Shown piece after piece: positions 1 to 11,650 of a stretch of 64,000 bases of DNA. A model generated the notes under the pieces. The model did not search any database. It was not told the origin of the DNA and saw nothing but the letters and a program-made list of their open reading frames with translations. Source of the stretch: Cricetomys ansorgei (taxonomy: Eukaryota; Chordata; Mammalia; Rodentia; Nesomyidae); contig JAMJFZ010000107.1 of NCBI GenBank assembly GCA_026225945.1, positions 46,676,501-46,740,500 on the forward strand, in the 5' to 3' direction. The position numbers were made by a program, and so were the translations under genes. Positions within the stretch are counted from its first letter, which is position 1. Each line of letters starts with the position of its first letter.

Positions 1-451
1 AAGAACCTTGATTTTTCCCTGTAGATAATAAAATACTTCTGCTTATATCTCCTGGCTAAAAAGAGTGGAGCGTGTCAAGAATACACATTATCCACTGGAG
101 AGCAGTGAATGCTGGCAGCAGGAAACCTAGCAAGCTGCTCCAGCTGCTTTTGCCAGAGCTGGGTGCTGGGCTTCAGTCAGGGTTTAGCCATGTGTGTGTG
201 AGGTTAGAAGTCCATCAGGTGCTTGTGTCTTGGATGATTCACCTAAAGCAAGGAATGCAAAACTTACTGCACAGAATGCTGTGTGGACTGATTTCCAAAA
301 TGTGTGATGGAATTGAAAAGATACATGCAGTTGTGAAAGGGCAGCAACAGTCAGCGTGTAGTGTGTTGAGCATGGCACTATGGGAATAAAGACGGCACTT
401 GTAGCACAAAGCAGAAGTGACAAGTTTTGGAGACAAAAAGGCATGACAGAT

Positions 452-566
452 GTCTTTTGTTTTGTTTTTTGAGACAGAATCTCAATTCTGTACCTCAGGC
501 TGAACTCACAAGCACCCTGCCTCAGATTCCAGAGTACTAGGGTACAAGAATGTGCCACCATGTCAA
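452..566 (-). mobile_element. B1-type SINE, antisense
   Basis: Read on the minus strand this is a 7SL-derived SINE ending in an A-rich tail. On the plus strand it shows the T-rich tail, then the complement of the usual 'gagacag...ctc' block, and finishes with a 'gtgccaccatg' block that corresponds to the B1 5' end. It is diverged and contains no gene. A proto-B1 or B1F subfamily is equally possible. Confidence 0.7.
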
Positions 567-2282
567 TTGTAAATTGTAAATTAAGAATAGAAAAATAATC
601 AAGATACCTGACAGTTTCTTAATCAAGAGAAGGATGCTGTTACCAAATGAAATAGGGTAAGCTTTGGGGACTCGTTTAATGTGGGTGAAGGACACATATT
701 ATTTTAGACAAAGCTATTTAAATCAGAGCTAAGAAGTGAGTGCCCTGTTCAGAATCAAAGAGAGGCCAACCAAACAAGATTCAGAAAGTGACTCTATTAC
801 TTCAGGCCAGTTTGGGATCAATTCTCCTGGAAAGACTTAAAACCAAAAGAATTAACTTTCTAGTAACTGGATTGATTTAATTCCTTCTGTCCAGAATAGA
901 CATAAAAATTTTAAATATCAACATTGGAAGAAAAAAAACTTTATAATTGAAAGGAACAGCAATGATGTGGAAATACTTAAGAAACAGAAAACCCAACTAG
1001 TGCTCAGGTATTGCCTGCAACAGGCTTGTGCTTCCTTATCCAGCTCAAACACAGGGCTTAGGCCAATTCTTTCTGTTACCACTTCCCAATGCCACCCACG
1101 CCCACTTCCCCTGGGTATTTTCAAGTTTGTCTCATTCCAGGACTGCTATTTCTCTACTTTTTCTGGCTGTCAGCTTTATCCTTACATGCTCCAGGGCTGG
1201 GTGGACGTTGATAAAGGGAGTTTCGTAATCCACGGGACAGTCACCAAAATAGAGCAGCACCCACTGAACTGGGAAAAAGTCTCCAAATGTATAGTCATTG
1301 GTTCATGGAAATTACAGGTTATGATAGAGCCTAGACTCATCATCTGAAGCACAGCTTTGCAAGTAAAAGAATGTAAATTAAATGTAACAAGCAAAAAGAA
1401 GTTTCACAAGATTTTTGAAAACTCTGGTTAAGTATTCAAACTCCAGGGCATTCAAAAAAATAAAACTTTCACAGTTCTTTGTGCCTTGGGCTTATTTCCT
1501 AATTCAACACTGCAATGGGATCAAGTTAGTGAAAGCCTACAATGGAAAAGTAAAGTACAATGCAAATTGATCTACAACATTGTAGCTAATTCATCTCTTA
1601 AGACATTTGCAAAACTCTCTTTCCACTGACTCCAAGTATTGTCTATAGGGGTGCTTTGCATCAACCCATGAAAGGGCTTTGTAAGTACAAAAAGCAACTG
1701 GTAATCTTAGAGAACAAGCAACTGAGCAAAACTGACGGAAGACTCCACACAAAGGCTGCTACAGTAGAGGCAATTCCCTTCTCCACCTTATAAACAAGAT
1801 GTAGAAGAGAACAGCTTGCCAGCGCAATGTATATATTCCAATAAGAAGTTCACTCAGCCTTTCAGCATCCTCTGTGAGAGGCATATGTGAAGTGCATATG
1901 TCCTGGCATAAGCCCAAGGGTGGGTTTGCTCGGAAATATGATTTAGTGGAGTTGAATTGTAGCACATTCAGGCCCAGCCAGGAGCTATAAGGAAGGCAAG
2001 GAGCACTATCATGGTGGTCTAGAGTACACCAGAATGGTTGAGTCCAAGTCACGTCAGATTAAGCAAGGCAGAGTTACAGCCAAAGAAATAAATCATAGAC
2101 CATCACCCTGACCAAAGTTAGGGATGCTGTTGCAGGTGTGGAGAGAACCGGAGACTGAGCACCAGATGGAAAACAGCACATGACCAAGCAGCTTGCACGC
2201 ACAGAGGTGGGTGTCCTGTGCATCAGCTAAGAGTACTGAGAGGGTTTTCTTGTTCTCATTTTCAGAAAGCCACAAAGGGATA
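567..2282. other. Unique intergenic sequence, nothing recognised
   Basis: No repeat family, RNA gene or credible coding region was recognised here. A 126-codon open frame at 967-1347 has no family resemblance, no clear start context and competes with an open frame on the other strand, so it is treated as chance. Confidence 0.5.
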
Positions 2283-2660
2283 CATATCAGCCACTTTCAT
2301 ATCACTGTAACAAAAACACTTGACACAAACAACCTAAGGGAGCAAAGATTTATTTTTGCTCACAGTATCAGAGATCTGTGGTCCATTGTAATGGCAGAGC
2401 AACTCCAGCCATGGCAGTAAGTGCATGATGCAGAGGCTTCTCATGCTCTGGGAGAGCAGGAAGCAGAGAGACCAGAATGAACGATGGGGACAAGAAGCCA
2501 GGATACAGCCTTCAAAGGTCTACCCCTAGGAACCTTCTTCCATCCACCTCGCCTCAGCATCACTCCCTAAAGGGTCCAAAGCCTGCCAAATAGTACCACT
2601 ACCTGGGGAACAAGCATCCAAATCCTGAGCATGCAGGACATTTCAGAGTCAGATAATAAC
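2283..2660 (+). mobile_element. hAT/Charlie-like rodent repeat
   Basis: The segment begins with the 'tatcactgtaac' type end, continues with 'agatttatttttgctcacag' and a purine-rich middle, and closes with an 'accaagcat' type block. This is the layout of a common non-autonomous rodent element that I associate with the URR1/RCHARR1 hAT-Charlie group. Several other copies occur in this window on both strands. The group is clear; the exact family name is not. Confidence 0.6.
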
Positions 2661-2899
2661 GGACAACTCAGATAGACATAGAAAATACCTGCCTGCAGCT
2701 GCACGGACACTCCCTTCCCATCCCCCTAGCACTTACCCTTACTAAAATGGTACAAAACTCATCTCACCAAGACATTGCTTTTTCAATAAAAATGATTCCA
2801 GTATAATTATTGGATGAGGGTTCCCTGCATTGTATTGTATTTCCTAGACAACCAAAGCACACAATGTCCCAACTCAAAGACACTTAACGTATTTGAACC

Positions 2900-2960
2900 A
2901 AGGACTAGCAAGTATTTCCTATAAAGGGCCAGGTAGATATTTTAGGCTTCAGGGGCTAAG
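2900..2960 (+). mobile_element. Ancient hAT-Charlie fragment (MER20-like)
   Basis: A short block with the wording 'ctataaagggccagg...atattttaggctt' resembles a placental-wide hAT-Charlie element, possibly MER20. Only about 60 bases are recognisable. It is non-coding and its ends cannot be placed. Confidence 0.45.
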
Positions 2961-3078
2961 AGGAAAAAAAATCAAAGATATTACATAGTATTCATAGAAG
3001 AGAATGGGAAAGGTATCCACAGTTTCTTCTTTTCATTTTTTATTATTATCATTGCTGTTGTTGTTTGTAAATGTTAGC

Positions 3079-3399
3079 CTCTGTGTGGGCTCACCAAGAG
3101 AGACATGGAGGCCTATTCATAGATACAAACCTTGCCAGGCCTCAGCAGAGGGAACCACCAACATGGCAAGCTCCATATCAGAAAGTAGAACCCTGAGTGT
3201 CTCACCTCTGGGGGTTTTATTGACACCTAAGCTCCTCAGGTGTTCTATTGATAGCACGTGCAGATTATGAGCACTCAAATATCTTTTACACAAAACCAAC
3301 ACCTGCAGACAATACAAATGCCAAGGCCTAGGCAGCCCTTCACCCAGCAGTGCACAAAACAACCATTTTAAACATAACTAAAAGTAAACTTCTGCATCA
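3079..3399 (-). mobile_element. Old LTR, probably MaLR-type, antisense
   Basis: On the minus strand it starts with TG at 3399 and carries an AATAAA-type polyadenylation signal (plus-strand 3216-3221). The whole unit is repeated in inverted orientation at 55818-56161, with the same start, the same 'tgtctgcaggtgttgg' core and the same 'ggtgagcc' end. The matching starts and the signal argue for an LTR rather than a DNA transposon. ERVL-MaLR is an inference, because I cannot name the subfamily. Confidence 0.55.
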
Positions 3400-3409
3400 A
3401 TTATTATTG

Positions 3410-3545
3410 TTATTTTTTAACATGGTCTATGTAACCCAGACTAGCCTTCAACTCCGGGTACAGCCAAGGATGACTTTGAACTACTGATCTTCCTTCCTCT
3501 ACCTCCTAAATGCTGTGATTACAGTCTTCCATTTCACCTGGTTTT
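3410..3545 (-). mobile_element. B1-like SINE, antisense
   Basis: Antisense 7SL-type SINE. A T-rich stretch is followed by blocks that read, on the minus strand, as a left monomer with 'gattacag' and 'tgaactcc' type motifs. It is strongly diverged and lies directly against the LTR that ends at 3399. It could be a proto-B1 copy or the B1-like half of a B4. Confidence 0.6.
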
Positions 3546-3624
3546 ATATACACAGAAGCTGGGTTGGTCTTGTGAGTGCAGCTAGCCAGTTCTTGACACT
3601 AACTGCCTAATTTGTGTATAAGGA

Positions 3625-3745
3625 ATTAGAAACACAGAGATTGAGAATTAATCAAAACCATAGAACTTTTAAAATGGGGCAGAGGATAAACACCTGAACA
3701 ATTTATGTCAGGACTCTAGGGCAATTCTATCCTCTTTAGAGTTTC
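3625..3745 (-). mobile_element. MIR fragment, antisense
   Basis: The order of short matches (an 'acagagatt' block, a central 'ggcagag' block and a terminal 'actctagggc' block) follows the antisense MIR consensus. Divergence is high, as expected for this mammal-wide tRNA-derived SINE. The bounds are approximate. Confidence 0.45.
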
Positions 3746-4007
3746 AGATTGATTGTTCTTCATTTTATATGATAACAATAACATGCCAGCTCAACTTTGC
3801 TCTTTTATTTTATGTGACCAAATATCAGTGTCCCATGTTCTCTAAAGAGTGTGACCTCATCCACTCAGTGGAAGGCTTGACTAGAACAAAGATTGGTCTC
3901 CCACAATCAAGATGAAAATTCTATCATCAAACAGCTTCCAGATTTGAGTGGCAGCCAGGGATCATTGCTGGTCTGCAGCCTGTTAGCCAGCCCTGTAGAC
4001 TTTGAAC

Positions 4008-4072
4008 ATACACACACATACACACATGTACACACACCCCCTGTACGTGCGCACACACACACACACACGTAT
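4008..4072. repeat. CA microsatellite, interrupted
   Basis: Runs of CA dinucleotides are interrupted by a GC-containing middle ('ccccctgtacgtgcg'). No coding role is indicated, and the open frames on both strands here are products of the dinucleotide repeat. Confidence 0.9.
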
Positions 4073-4269
4073 GCTACATATTTGGTTAACCATGAGGTAT
4101 ACACTAACAAAAATACTCATTTCATGGACAATGCTATGAAAAAGAACCTAAACCTATACACACTTATGCAAGTTCTGTGGGTCTTAAACATCCAATGAGG
4201 CCCATATAATAAAGCTTTGGCACACAGCACGTAGTGCTATTAAGATACAGTGGAGCCTTAGTGAAGTGG

Positions 4270-4472
4270 CCTGTCTTAGTCACTGTTCTGTGGTGGGAAG
4301 CATGGCAGGAGGCACCCAGGAAGACATGGTGCTGGAGAAGTAGCTGAGAGCTGCATCCTGATCCACAGGCAGAAGCAGAGAGAGAGAGAGAGAGAGATAG
4401 CACTGGGCATGAGCATTTGAAACTTCAAGCCCCACCCCTCGTGACACACTTCCTCCAACAAGGCCACAACTT
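4270..4472 (-). mobile_element. URR1-like hAT element, antisense, internally deleted
   Basis: Starts with 'gtcttagtcactgttctgtg', then jumps to 'gacatggtgctggagaagta' and ends with 'cttcctccaacaaggccaca'. These are recognisable blocks of the rodent URR1-type element in reverse. Compared with other copies it lacks part of the 5' section. A short GA run sits at 4379-4396. Confidence 0.65.
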
Positions 4473-4484
4473 TTTTAATGCATT

Positions 4485-4830
4485 CTTCTCTTATTTATTT
4501 TTTAATGTACTATTTTATTAAATATTTGAGAATCTCATACAATCTATCCTGATCACACCCATTTCCCATTCCTCCTATGTCCACCCTCCCAACCCTGTGC
4601 CATCCGAGAGAGAGAGACAGAGAGAGAGACAGAGAGAGAGAGAGACAGAGAGAGGCAGAGAGAGACAGAGCGAGAAAAAGAGTCTGATTTGTATTGTCTT
4701 ATACTCAGTGGAGCATGGCCAGACTCTCAGTGGCCAGACCTTTAAAGAAAACTGATTCCTTCCCAACATGCCCCAAACCTGCATCGCTACCAGAAGCCAT
4801 CAACTCTGAAGAGCTACACTTTACCATCTT
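4485..4830 (-). mobile_element. L1-associated 3' repeat, antisense, split by GA tract
   Basis: The left part (about 4500-4600) and right part (about 4690-4830) match neighbouring blocks of the long repeat seen at 44650-45800, for example 'agaatctcatac' and 'cctttaaagaaaactgattcc'. The GA-rich tract at 4605-4680 lies between them. I read it as the 3' region of an old rodent L1 (Lx-like), but the family name is tentative. Confidence 0.5.
4605..4680. repeat. GA/GACA-rich simple repeat
   Basis: Alternating GA and GACA units run for about 75 bases in polypurine form on the plus strand. It interrupts the L1-associated repeat around it. Confidence 0.9.
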
Positions 4831-5079
4831 CATCACAATTTTCAAGGACTCTCTTCAATAGCTTCATGTGTGGACTGTCTCTTTTTTTGTTGTGGGGAGA
4901 AGTGAAGGCCACACTTCTAATACTCAGACAGTTCCACTTCATGCTGACTGAGCATGAAATATATGAGTCATATGTAACTCAAATATATGCGTCTATAGGA
5001 GACATTTTCATTCAAACCACAGTAGGACATCATGAAATAATGTTAGATAGTCCCTTCTTCTTTGCTCCTCAGCTACCAC

Positions 5080-5250
5080 AAATGAGAACTTGTCCCACCA
5101 TGCTTTCCCTTCTGTGGTGTCATTCATGACCACAGGCCCTAAGCAATAGAACCAAATAACCATGAACTGAACTAAGCAAACATAAATACCTCCTTAGAGT
5201 TGATTGTCTCGGGTATTCTATCCTAGCAACTAAACACTTAAACCTAACAA
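5080..5250 (-). mobile_element. hAT/Charlie-like repeat, antisense 3' part
   Basis: Matches the reverse of the element at 2283: a 'caccatgctttccc' block, then 'ccacaggccctaagcaatag', and at the end 'gagttgattgtctcgggtatt' before a 'ctaaacac' terminus. Only about half of the element is present. Confidence 0.5.
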
Positions 5251-5261
5251 AAGTTATCTCA

Positions 5262-5380
5262 TGACCCAGGTGCTATCTCATAGCTTGGAAGGTAGAGGGT
5301 AGAGAATCAGTAATTCACAGATATCCTTGGCTACAGAACAAGCTTGGAGCCATGAAAACCCACCTCTAACAAAAAAAAAG
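5262..5380 (+). mobile_element. Proto-B1/B1-like SINE
   Basis: A run of blocks ('tctcatagcttggaaggtag', 'agaatcag', 'ccttggctac') follows the proto-B1 order and ends in an A9 tail at 5371-5379. The copy is old and the 5' end is unclear. Confidence 0.5.
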
Positions 5381-5417
5381 TGAGAAATCGCTAATCCTAT
5401 TTTAAATTTCTAATATT

Positions 5418-5580
5418 GGATGTATGTCATTAACATTTACCAGGCACACACAAGACAGTCTTTTATAATATAATAATGAGTAAGCCAGACCCTTCCCTTC
5501 CATGTCAGTACCTAAATTCTAATGGGAGAAAGAATAAAGGAAGCTTTGAATAGAGTACAAATAAATAAAAAATGAGAAAC
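5418..5580 (+). mobile_element. L2/MIR3-like ancient fragment
   Basis: The wording 'atttaccaggcacac...taatgagtaagccagaccc...cctaaattctaatggga' resembles the widely dispersed L2-type 3' region. It is heavily decayed, with no TSD or tail. Confidence 0.4.
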
Positions 5581-6179
5581 GCTCTATGTTTAAGATCATT
5601 TTTTTAAAAGGCAGGAGTGAGATGAAGAACGATAGAGACAAAAGAAGAGGCTTTATGAGGGACTTCTCAGCAGCTCAGAGCTAAGGACTGGGGAGTTCTT
5701 GATTGAAATTTCAAAAGAGGAGCAAGGTAGAAGCTGAGGAGACAGCAGGAAAGGACATCCTAGAAGTGGGGTTTTGTTTCTTCCCAGATTCAGATGACCA
5801 GCCGGCTGTGGAAAGACCACACTAGATAAAGACGTGCACAGAAAAGAAATGAAGTGCTAATGACAGTGCTGTGACCTCCAACGCCTGTCTCTGTGCCACT
5901 TACCAAAATCAGACTTGTCCTAAAAGTGAACTGGAGGAGAAATATCCCATTCTAATTGACCTTAATGGGCCAATTCATGGAGAAATGCTTTCCTCATGTG
6001 CCACATCAAGTGCTAACAGGGCCTTCATAATCCCTAGGTTCAAGCCTCCCTATATAATTGTCTACACACAGAATCAACAGAGAGAAATAATTACCCAAAT
6101 GCAGCTGTACTTCAATGGGCAAGATCAAGCTCAGAACAACTCTTATTAGATTTTGTAAGGAACTGTGACAAATAAGAGC
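5581..6179. other. Unique intergenic sequence, nothing recognised
   Basis: No repeat or gene was recognised. A 92-codon frame at 5871-6149 shows no family motif. Confidence 0.45.
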
Positions 6180-6250
6180 AATTTGCTTTGAGTACCTAGC
6201 TCAGTGCCTGGTATATAGTAAACACTCAATACATCCTACAGAATGTTAGT
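6180..6250 (+). mobile_element. MIR 3' end fragment
   Basis: Contains the diagnostic MIR 3' wording 'agtgcctggtatatagtaaa' followed by 'cactcaata'. It is a short decayed sense copy. Confidence 0.7.
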
Positions 6251-9200
6251 AAGGATCAGTATACAACTTTGTGTTGTTAGGGCTTGAGAAATAACATCAA
6301 ATAAATGGGCAAAAGGAGTCATGATTTTATGCTCCTTGGTGGTATAAGCCCTGGTATTTATACTCTAATAAATTTGCTTACCCTAGGCTTTTCTAGGCTA
6401 ATTGTTCTGTACTATAATCACTGCCTATGTCTCCTTCAAATCCTCACATATCTTTGCCTTAATAAGTGAGATTTCATATGAAAATTAGAAAGAAATAGGA
6501 TCTTCTCTCTGGACAAATGCCATGTGGAATGGGGTTAGCAAACAAACGAAATCAACACACGCCATAAACTACATGTGTACAGAAAGTACTGTTAGATATC
6601 TCTCATATAGATCACAGGAAATGGAAATCCCAGCTGATGTCTGGGTTTCAAACAGAGGACTCATTTGGCATTGGCCACCTTAACCACCACTTGCAGCAGC
6701 CAGACCAGAGAACATACTGCTACAGTACTTCCTTCCTAAAGGACCATAAAACTTCCCTGGAGGAGATAACCTTTGAGCCCTTGTGATTCCAACTATAACT
6801 TTGTGATCATACCAGAAAGAAGAGCTTTGTAGATGGGGCTGAAATTTCTTCCTAATAATTACAAGAAATATCCCGTATACTGAAAAGGTTGAGTCATTTT
6901 CCCAAAGCCATAAAGTCTGGTATTTTATAAATTAAGACTTTTTTCTGCCTCCAACAGTGATGTGCATTCCACGACCACAAACTGTCTAGCTTCGAACAAG
7001 TCATGATTTGAAAAGAGGGAGAACAAAGAGAAACTTCTGGCAAGGTTAGGTGTGGAGTTTTACAGCAAACCAGATCTTGCTGCAGAAGACTCAAGAGACC
7101 CTGACAGTACTTGGATGAAACAAGAAAGATTTGGAACAACGACCTCTGAAAAAGAGTGGAAAGAAACCATCCCATAGGTAAGCTATGAGGAAAAACAGTG
7201 TTCTCATGCAAGAACAGTGGAGAAAAACTGAAGCAGGAACCTAGTCAATCAGTGAAAGAGAAGAAAACTCAGGAGATGGGGCCAGTGTCCGCCTGGTTGA
7301 ACCTGATCCGTGAAACGTACCATCACTTAGGAAGGTCTCAGATAAACTCAGAAGAAGATGCAGCTAATAGCACAGATGAGCATTGCGTCATCTATGGTCC
7401 TGTGCTATTTCTTACGTTATCACTACATTTTTGGGTTTTCCTTCCCTCAGACCTTGCTGAGACCAGGCACTTCCAAGAGTTCTCATTGTTAGAGACAAAT
7501 TTGGTCTTTTTAGAAACCTCTTGAGCTTGAGAATATTTGAGACAAGACATACCAAGAGAAAATCTACCTAGTTACTTTGAAATTTCAGTTATTTTGAAAT
7601 TTTGAGCCATCTACCAGATAAACATCTACTCAAATTTTTTTCCTTTGTACTTCAAGTGTCACTCTTAAAAATCAAGAAGTCAAAAGTGATTTTATGAAAT
7701 TATATTTAAAAATATGCATAGATAAAAGGACCTCTTTTTTCTAATCTACGTTAGAAATAAGATCTAATGAGTAACTTGCTTTGGAATCTAGCTTTCAGAG
7801 ATATAGCAGGTTTTCAGGCTCCGATATATTGTTTCAGTTAGGAAGCAACTAAAGACATCCAGCATTTGCAGAAATGACAGGCAAGAATGTCAGTGAAGTT
7901 CTTCCTAGATCGGAACCCAATCAAAAGGCATCCAGTAAATGATGAATATTCTCAATCATTCCTCGTCAATAGCTCGCTATCCTTTAAGTAAATACTGTCA
8001 GTTTATCAAAAGGTTGTAGTCTTACTCTTTTACTTTCTCTGCCAATTTGGAATCTCAACTTTATAGAAGACTAGAAATTCCATCTCAAATATTTCTGAAA
8101 CATTAATAAGGAATGCAAACACAAAAACAAAATGTTCTTGATTTGCTGTCAAATTGTGTAAGTCAGCATGCTTCTAGATGCTCCATAAACATTAACATTT
8201 GTAACCTAAAAAAAGCCAGTGTTGAATTGGGTGTTGTAACTTTTTTCTTAGTCTTTTTTAAGATCAAATCATTGCACTTTGTTTATGTTCTTCTATTCCC
8301 CCTGGGTAAAGCTACCTGACAGTGCTTTTCTAAAAGATGCTAACAATTTGAAGAAATATTGAGAACAATTGGAGAGTGGTCCTCTGAACTTAGCAGAAAG
8401 TATACACCAACCCTCACAGGAAATCTCAGAAATAGTATTAAGAATTCCAGCCATTTCATTTTTTAGAGAGAAGAACAGCATGCAGGTTTTTTGTTTTTTG
8501 ATTTTTGTTTTTGCTTTTTTTTTTTTTTCAAGTACACTTTGTGGAGGGACCTACAAAAGTGTACAAAAGACTTCTTTTGTTTGCAATATGGATTCGCACT
8601 GTGTTCGGAAGGTTTCCTTCCAACTGAATCATCACAGTTTGTCCAAACTTCTTGTAAGAAGCAACGGGGTCTCTGCTTAAGCCTCTTGTGAACAGATCTG
8701 CTGAGCCAAGGTCATGTTGGTTCCCCCCAAGAATTAGAGTCCTGTGGATACTATTATTTTCCCCAGCCTCCTGTTCTTTCAGCAGGGCAGATGCCTCCCA
8801 GAAGGAAACCAGATGCCAAAACTGTGGGAGACTCTTGAACAGTGTAAGCCAAGCGGCGGGAGTTGGGAAGAGAATGCTTTGTGTAGTCCAACCCACACCT
8901 AGTGATATCTTTAATGTCAAGAAGGATAGATGCGCATTGTGAATGCGGAAAACCATCCAGGCTGAAAGAAGGGGCTGCAGACAGGGCGCTCTGCCAAGCA
9001 TCTGAGAACACTCTTTTCTGTGGATAGACCGTAGGTTTGCTCATTGTTCTGCCTTTTCTATTACTGGCAACATGCCTCCAGTGGAATGCTGTATCCTGGA
9101 GGCTCTGCTGAGGTGAGGGCTCCGGAACAGCCGGGGAGGTTATATTCTTGGTCCACCCCAGATTCAAACTCAGCTGTGCAGATCTCTTGGTCTTAATCAA

Positions 9201-9384
9201 AATATAGGGTGATGTCATATTGTTGCATCATTAATTTTAAAATATATTTCTCCCAGAGCCACCTCAATTTTTAGAATAAACTTTGGGGTTCGGATCATTA
9301 GGTTCTACTCTCTGCTTTCTCATGTAACATGAAACGAATTCTCTCATGGTCTACAAAGAATTTCCATACCCGGGTTTGCAAGCT
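6251..9384. other. Unique intergenic sequence
   Basis: About 3.1 kb with no recognisable SINE, L1 or LTR, which is a long gap for rodent intergenic DNA. There is a T-rich run at 8490-8530. Two overlapping minus-strand frames of 157 and 154 codons (8528-9001 and 8754-9218) are the longest here. They share no family motif, and shorter plus-strand frames overlap them (for example 84 codons at 8688-8942), so coding is not supported. The part from 8680 to 9200 is somewhat richer in GC than its surroundings. Confidence 0.45.
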
Positions 9385-9520
9385 GACCTGAGCCTGGATT
9401 GCTGGGACATTAGAACAAACTCTCTGTGTCTTAGTGTCCTTCTTTTCACAGGACAAGAAAAGAATTCCACGTCCCTTTCCCCGTTTCACAGAATAATAGC
9501 AGTTAGCATGCATCATAATA
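9385..9520 (+). mobile_element. MIR fragment
   Basis: A core with 'aaactctctgtgtcttagtg' is followed by a 'cttttcaca' block and, after a gap, 'ataatagcagtt'. This is the order found in the sense MIR consensus. It is diverged, and the middle carries extra bases. Confidence 0.45.
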
Positions 9521-10443
9521 TTTCTACTTGTATGAAAAAGAAAGAATAACAACGTCATTAAAGAAGTAGCCACTACTCCTAAACTTCTACAGCACCAGGT
9601 ATGGAATTCAGAAGTTATACATTGAGGAGAGCACCAATCAAGATAAACACAGTAACAATCAGCTGTGTTAAGCAGTAAGACAGTCCACAGAATCCATTAC
9701 TCCTTCTGATCCCGCTCTCTGTGTCTGCATCCTTTGTGCTTCAAGATCTATACCTAGATTTCACTTCAGTTATGGGAAACTGATAGCCATAACACACTTC
9801 TGTTTGAAACAAGTGTTTACTACAATTCTTGAGAAAAAGATACATGGCGTGCTACACTGTAGGGGCCAAAAGAGTGAGGAGGAAGCATAGGTAAGGCCTT
9901 TATTACTATGATGGGACACTCTTAGGAACAAACTGCAAATGCTGGGGTTGGTGGTTGGGGAGTTTGCAATATGATGTTGACCAACCTCAAAACCCAGGTG
10001 GAGGAGATATTATAAACAACTTCAATTGCTATTTTGGCCCTGTGATTAAAGGATGCTGAATCATCAAAGGTGGAACCTATAAAAGGAGTGAGAACACCTC
10101 ACATTGTGAAGTCAGTCTACTCACGTAACTTGAAAGAGTCAAGAGAGAAAAGGATGTGTTTTACCCTCTGATAACATAAAAATAACACAAGAATGAATGG
10201 GCACTCCATGACCCTTCCACAGAGGCCACAAAGCCATGCTCTGAGATGGTGTCTTCATAAACCTGCATTCATGGGTGACCAGAGAACCAGGGTCACTGCT
10301 GACCAATGCTAAATATACAGCATGAGTAAGAAATAAGCTTTGGAGTAGGGCTCCAAAATACTAAGTAGTTTGTCCCAGGGCAAAATCCAGCCCCTCTGCT
10401 CACTAGAATGACAGTAGGCCTGAACTAAAGGTTTAGTTGCCTC
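9521..10443. other. Unique intergenic sequence, nothing recognised
   Basis: No repeat family or gene recognised. The 9880-10140 part reads like an old dispersed element but could not be named. Confidence 0.4.
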
Positions 10444-10635
10444 AAAAGTAAAACTCTGAGCCTGGTGGTGGGGGTGCGTGCCTTTAATCCCAGCACTCTG
10501 GAGGAGTCTGAGACAGAGACACTGTGAGTTCAAGGCCAACCTGTTCTACAGAGAGAGTTCCAAGACAGCCAGGGCTACATAGGGAAACCCTGTTTCAAAA
10601 AAACAAAAAAAGAAGAAAAAAAAAGTGAGACTTTG
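10444..10635 (+). mobile_element. B1 SINE with target-site duplication
   Basis: A near-complete B1 at 10458-10625 opens with a 'gcctggtggtggggg' promoter-like start, passes through 'tttaatcccagcactctgga', 'gttcaaggcc' and 'agggctacat', and ends in an interrupted A-rich tail. It is flanked by imperfect 15-base direct repeats at 10444-10458 and 10621-10635 (12 of 15 identical), which fits L1-mediated insertion. It is one of the better-preserved SINE copies in the window. Confidence 0.93.
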
Positions 10636-11420
10636 GGCCTCCCTACCTTTCACACTCTCTGACCTTCAGTGGGCCATATCTCATTTTTCAGTGAAACATG
10701 GCTGATATAGCTTACAAGGGTCTCATATATAATCAGAAAATGGAAATATGTTTTTATTCCTTCCTTTTATGACCCTTACTAGTTATAACACAAGATAACA
10801 CTGGTAACTTGATGTATTTAGAGACACTGAAAGTATGCAATTAGGCTACTTAATCTGAGCTGACAGCTAGGATGCTCCAGAGTCCAGGAGACAGCAACAT
10901 TTCTACTTTGTTCCCCTGAATTTCAAGGAAATGAATATTTTTTTTTTTTGGTCCTAGTTTTTTTTTCCAGGCTATCCAGGAAAAGCCTGGTGCCCATAAG
11001 CCAGAGCTCTAATCAATATCAACTATATACCAACCTTTATGTATCTCTCCTTACTCCTAAAGTAAAAATGCATTTCCTTCAGTAAAAAAATTTTTTCACA
11101 CACACACACCATTCTAAGAGAATATCTATCCTTAATAAGAAAGGAATTATTTTCCTGTCTCTTAGTTTTCATAACAGCTTGCTTCTCCACAGATTCAGTA
11201 AGGCATGCTACTCTACAGAATGGTATTTGTCTTCCTCTTGCTTTGAGCAAATGAACAAAGAGAATCTGATATCTATATCCTATCCCAGAGTAGCACTAAA
11301 ATGGCTCACTCATATGTCTCCTGAGAAATATCTTAGTTTGATGTGCCACCCTTCAAATATGTACTGCAGTATACTAAGCATTATTGTTACCACAGTATCA
11401 CAAGCCAACAAGAAAAAAAT
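10636..11420. other. Unique intergenic sequence
   Basis: Nothing recognised apart from a T9 run at 10939 and a very short CA run at 11098-11108. Confidence 0.45.
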
Positions 11421-11645
11421 CCAGCAAGATAGTGAAAGCATGTGTCTCACAAGCCTGGTCACCTAAATTTAATCCCCAGAATCCATGTTAAAGTCAGAGA
11501 GAACTGACTAAACAGAGATGGTCTCTGACATTCACACATAGACTGTGACATGTGCACCCACACAGACACACACACGCATATACACGTATCATGATATCAT
11601 GTATGTACACACAAACACTAATAATAATAATAATAGTAATAAGAA
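11421..11645 (+). mobile_element. B3 SINE with CA and TAA tail
   Basis: Contains 'cacaagcctggtcacctaaa', 'taatccccag' and 'ctctgacattcacaca' blocks in B3 order, then CA-rich sequence and a TAA tail at about 11620-11643. The CA-then-A/T-rich tail is typical of B3 3' ends. Confidence 0.65.
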
Positions 11646-11650
11646 GCAAA

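Noticed and set aside
967..1347. 126-codon plus-strand frame as a gene
   Set aside because: No motif and no supporting context; an overlapping minus-strand frame of 70 codons argues against coding.
8528..9218. Overlapping 157- and 154-codon minus-strand frames as a gene
   Set aside because: They are in different frames over the same DNA with no motif, and plus-strand frames (for example 84 codons at 8688-8942) also overlap them. Chance frames are sufficient.
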